From Herbidospora mongoliensis (GTDB lineage: Bacteria; Actinomycetota; Actinomycetes; Streptosporangiales; Streptosporangiaceae): a stretch of DNA of 64,000 bases. Location of the stretch: positions 62,001 to 126,000 of the forward strand of contig NZ_BBXD01000013.1 of the NCBI RefSeq assembly GCF_001570545.1, read 5' to 3'. Position 1 is the first letter of the stretch, and every line of letters starts with the position of its first letter. A program made the translations under genes and the position numbers. The notes under the pieces were generated by a model. It made no database searches, had not been told where the DNA came from, and saw nothing but the letters and a program-made list of their open reading frames with translations. Positions 61,216 through 64,000 of the stretch are shown here, piece after piece.

Positions 61216-63342
61216 TCAGCCGGGCATGAGTCCGGCCGCCCTGGCCCAGCGGTATTTCGCGCCGAGCACGGCCACGGGCTTCTCCGTGGTGTAGGGGTAG
61301 GCGACCACGCCGTGGTCGAAGAGGTAATCGCAGGCCTCTTCGACTTCGGTGTCACCGGCCAGTGAGGCTACGACCGGCTTGTGGTTGCCCTTCGCCCTTT
61401 CCTCGGCCACGACTCGGGCGACCAGTTCGGCGAAGACCATCGGGGGGGTGACGATGGTGTGCCAGTAACCGAGCACGAGCGCGTGGATCCGGGGGTCGGC
61501 GAGGCCCAGCCTGAGGGTGTTCTCGTAGGTCAGGGGCGGTTCGCCGCCCGTGATGTCGATCGGGTTGCCCGCCGCTCCGAAGGGCGGGATGTAGGCGCGG
61601 AACGCCTCGTCGAGGTCGGGCGGGATCTCCATGAGAGTCAGGCCGTTGTCGACGCAGGCGTCGGAGAGGAGCACGCCGGAGCCGCCCGCTCCGGTGATGA
61701 TCACGACGTTCTCCCCCTGCGGGGTCGGCATGATCGGCAGGGATCGGGCGTATTCCAGCATGTCGTTGAGGCCCGGGGCGCGGACGACACCGGCCTGCCG
61801 GAGGATGTCGTCGTAGACCTTGTCGTCACCGGCCAGGGCGCCGGTGTGGGATCCGGCGGCGCGTGCGCCCATGGCGGTCCGGCCCGCCTTGAGCACGATC
61901 ACCGGCTTCGTCTTGACGATCCGCCGGACGGCGTCGACGAAGCCGCGCCCGTCTTTGAGGTCTTCGAGATGCATGGCGACACATTTGGTGTTGTCGTCCT
62001 GCTCGAAGAAGGTGAGGAGGTCGTCTTCGTCGACGTCGGCCTTGTTGCCGACCCCGACGATGGCGGAGACCCCCATTCGGGTGGTGCGGCTGAAGCCCAG
62101 GATCGCCATCCCGATGCCGCCGCTCTGCGAGGTCAGCGCGACGCTGCCGCGCACGTCGTAGGGGGTGCAGAAGGTCGCGCAGAGGTTCTCGGGCGTGTAG
62201 TAGTAGCCGTAGATGTTGGGCCCGAGCATGCGCACGCCGTGTTTGCGGGCGATCTCGACGATCTCCTGCTGGCCCTCGACGTTGCCGGTCTCGGCGAAGC
62301 CCGAGGGGATCATGATCGCCCCCGCGACGCCCTTCTCCCCGGCGGCCTCCAGGGCGGCCGGCACGAACGCGGCCGGAATGGCGAAGACCGCGACGTCGAT
62401 CTCACCGGGCACGTCGGTGATGCTCCGGTAGGCGGGTAACCCGAGGATTTCCGTGGACTTCGGGTTGATCGGGTAGATGTTGCCCCGATAGCCACCGTTG
62501 ATCAGGTTGCGCATGACCGAGTTGCCGATCTTGCCGTCTTCGCCGGAGGCGCCGATGACGGCGACGGCCCGGGGATGGAAGATGCGGTTCATCTTGGCCA
62601 GGATCTCCTCGCGCGGGATGCGCGGGGTCTCCACGGGAGCCTCGGCCGACAGGATGATGCGCACGTCAGCGGCCACTGCGCCGTTCGCGGACGCGAAGAC
62701 GGGGTTGAGGTCGGCCTCGGCGATCTCGGGGAAGTCGGCGACCAGCGCGCCGACGCGTTCGATCATGGTCGACAGGGCCGCCCGGTCGGCCGGTGCGGCT
62801 CCGCGAACCCCACGCAGCACTTCGGCCGCCTTGATGTCATCCAGCATCGCCAGGGAATCATGCACTGTTAGGGGGGCGAGCCGGAAGGTCACGTCCTTTA
62901 ACACTTCGACCAACGTTCCGCCCAGGCCGAAGGCGACCACCTTGCCGAACGTCGGGTCGGTCACCGCACCGATGATCACTTCGTGCCCGCCGCCGACCAT
63001 CTGCTGCACCTGGACGCCGTCGATGACGGCTCCGGCGTTGTAGGCGTGGGCGTTGGCCAGGATCTGCTCGTAGCCGGCGCGGACGGCCTCGGCCGAACTC
63101 ACGCCCACCAGGACGCCGCCGGCCTCGGTCTTGTGCAGGATGTCCGGGGAGACGATCTTCAGCACCACCGGGAACCCGATCGAGGCGGCCAGCGCGACGG
63201 CATCGTCGGCCGAGGTGGCCAGACCCTCACCTGGGGTCGCGATGCCATAGGCGTCGCAGACGCGCTTGCCCTCGGGGGCGGTCAGCGCGGTGCGCCCTTC
63301 GGCGCGCGCCTTGTCGAGGATCTCGCGAACCTCTGCCGACAT
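61216..63342 (-). CDS. Acyl-CoA synthetase (ADP-forming), ATP-grasp-first fusion
   Basis: 708 aa. Residues about 1-235 are the ATP-grasp (beta) part (APEGKRVCDAYGIATPGEG, FPVVLKIVSPDILHKTEAGG, VVAFGLGGTLVEVLKDV); residues about 250-700 are the alpha part with a CoA-binding domain (IFHPRAVAVIGASGEDGKIG) and LTSQSGGIGMAIL, GSHTGALAGDDKVYDDILRQ (probable phosphohistidine). Members make acyl-CoA from acid, CoA and ATP. The order beta-alpha is one of the known arrangements. It starts 1 nt after the frc stop, so the natural acid is probably formate, oxalate or acetate feeding the CoA-transferase, an inference from position. Confidence 0.9.
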   Translation of the reverse strand: MSAEVREILDKARAEGRTALTAPEGKRVCDAYGIATPGEGLATSADDAVALAASIGFPVVLKIVSPDILHKTEAGGVLVGVSSAEAVRAGYEQILANAHAYNAGAVIDGVQVQQMVGGGHEVIIGAVTDPTFGKVVAFGLGGTLVEVLKDVTFRLAPLTVHDSLAMLDDIKAAEVLRGVRGAAPADRAALSTMIERVGALVADFPEIAEADLNPVFASANGAVAADVRIILSAEAPVETPRIPREEILAKMNRIFHPRAVAVIGASGEDGKIGNSVMRNLINGGYRGNIYPINPKSTEILGLPAYRSITDVPGEIDVAVFAIPAAFVPAALEAAGEKGVAGAIMIPSGFAETGNVEGQQEIVEIARKHGVRMLGPNIYGYYYTPENLCATFCTPYDVRGSVALTSQSGGIGMAILGFSRTTRMGVSAIVGVGNKADVDEDDLLTFFEQDDNTKCVAMHLEDLKDGRGFVDAVRRIVKTKPVIVLKAGRTAMGARAAGSHTGALAGDDKVYDDILRQAGVVRAPGLNDMLEYARSLPIMPTPQGENVVIITGAGGSGVLLSDACVDNGLTLMEIPPDLDEAFRAYIPPFGAAGNPIDITGGEPPLTYENTLRLGLADPRIHALVLGYWHTIVTPPMVFAELVARVVAEERAKGNHKPVVASLAGDTEVEEACDYLFDHGVVAYPYTTEKPVAVLGAKYRWARAAGLMPG

Positions 63343-63343
63343 G

Positions 63344-64000
63344 TCAGATCACTCCGTTCGTCTTCAGCTCGGCCAGCTCATCGGCCGTGACCCCGAGCCG
63401 CGTGAAAATCTCGTGGTTGTGCTCTCCGAGCAGCGGCGGAGTGGTGATGTCGACCGGGGAGTCGGAGAGCTGGAGGGGGCTGCCGACCGTCGTGAACTCC
63501 CCGCGTGCGGGGTGGGCGACGGTGACGACCGCGCCCTCCGCGCGCAGCGACTCGTCGTCGATGAGTTCGGCGGTGGACAGGATCGGCCCGCACGGCACGT
63601 TGGCCGCGTTGAGCCGGTCGAGGACGGTCCATTTGTCGTGCTGGCTCGACCACTCTTCGATGAGCTGGAACATCTTGTCGAGCTTGGTGAGCCGCGCCTC
63701 GGGGGTGGCCCACTCGGGGTCGTCGGCCAGCTCGGGCCGGCCGATGATCTCGGAGACGGGCCTCCAGCCGACGGGCTGGACGATGACGTAGATGTAGTCG
63801 TTGGGGCCGCCGGGCGCGCACCTGACCGCCCAGCCGGGCTGGCCGCCGCCGGAGGCGTTGCCCGAACGCGGCACCTCGGAGCCGAAGGTGCGGTTCGGAT
63901 ACTCCTTCAGCGCGCCGTGGGCCAGCCGCTGCTGGTCGCGCAGCTTGACCCGGCACAGGTTGAGCACGGCGTGCTGCATGGCGACCTGCACCCGCTGCCC
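63344..64000 (-). CDS. frc: Formyl-CoA:oxalate CoA-transferase (5' part outside window)
   Basis: The last 218 codons are present; the gene continues past the right edge. QVAMQHAVLNLCRVKLRDQQ, PRSGNASGGGQPGW, NVPCGPILSTAEL, and GSPLQLSDSPV with PPLLGEHNHEI follow the Oxalobacter Frc sequence closely, including the flexible Gly-rich loop SGGGQPG that shields the active site. The catalytic Asp lies outside the window. The enzyme moves CoA from formyl-CoA to oxalate, giving oxalyl-CoA and formate. Its C-terminus ends 1 nt before the acyl-CoA synthetase start. Confidence 0.93.
   Translation of the reverse strand, partial: GQRVQVAMQHAVLNLCRVKLRDQQRLAHGALKEYPNRTFGSEVPRSGNASGGGQPGWAVRCAPGGPNDYIYVIVQPVGWRPVSEIIGRPELADDPEWATPEARLTKLDKMFQLIEEWSSQHDKWTVLDRLNAANVPCGPILSTAELIDDESLRAEGAVVTVAHPARGEFTTVGSPLQLSDSPVDITTPPLLGEHNHEIFTRLGVTADELAELKTNGVI

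Noticed and set aside
1-64000. tRNA, rRNA, riboswitch, insertion sequence or attachment site
   Set aside because: No tRNA T-loop/anticodon pattern, rRNA segment, transposase, integrase or known riboswitch core was recognised by eye; a covariance-model search would be needed to exclude small RNAs.

Overview
The window is about 64 kb of very G+C-rich DNA with GTG/ATG starts, strong third-position G/C bias, short or overlapping gene junctions and actinobacterial gene families (PadR, GntR/FCD, DHA2 exporters, stand-alone LigD polymerase). This points to a soil actinomycete, perhaps of the Streptosporangiales. That placement is inferred from style and content, not from a marker gene. No rRNA, tRNA, CRISPR array, transposase or integrase was recognised.

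Left part (1-22.5 kb). A giant minus-strand Tc-toxin A-type gene (719-13555, 4278 aa) carries about 31 hemopexin-like repeats inserted into a TcA scaffold. It is followed, in the same reading frame after its TGA, by the start of a Lys/Thr-rich gene that runs off the left edge. Divergently come a kinase/aminotransferase fusion and a DHA2 exporter, then a DHFR-like protein, an aldo/keto reductase, a small anchored protein and a remarkable secreted His-rich, collagen-like protein (about 20.0-22.2 kb) ending at a clear terminator.

Middle part (22.6-42.8 kb). An MFS permease precedes an L-arabinose operon: lipoprotein binding protein, double ATPase, two permeases, araB, araD, araA. Two LacI-type operators lie ahead of it and a strong hairpin follows the binding-protein gene. 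Next are a LysR regulator with an NAD-dependent formate dehydrogenase, small membrane transport genes (YnfA-like, CadD-like), a zinc-ribbon NUDIX protein, a HEAT-like protein, a PadR/carotenoid-oxygenase divergent pair with ACATGT operators, and two glycosyltransferases in an operon with a LigD-type polymerase.

Intervening region (42.5-46.9 kb). It holds hypothetical genes, a DHFR-like gene and long stretches with only gene fragments.

Right part (46.9-64 kb). This looks like an oxalate/glyoxylate utilisation region. A minus-strand operon reads sucC-sucD-hyi-garR-gcl-two tiny ORFs-aldehyde dehydrogenase. Opposite it are an oxalate/formate-antiporter-family MFS gene and a GntR/FCD regulator with palindromic sites. 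Further right are an NRAMP-like/TerC operon and an acyl-CoA synthetase (ADP-forming) downstream of formyl-CoA:oxalate CoA-transferase (frc), which runs off the right edge. Together they suggest oxalate uptake, CoA activation, conversion through glyoxylate and tartronate semialdehyde to glycerate, and formate oxidation by the formate dehydrogenase at 33.5 kb. The decarboxylase and the enzyme making glyoxylate are not identified here.
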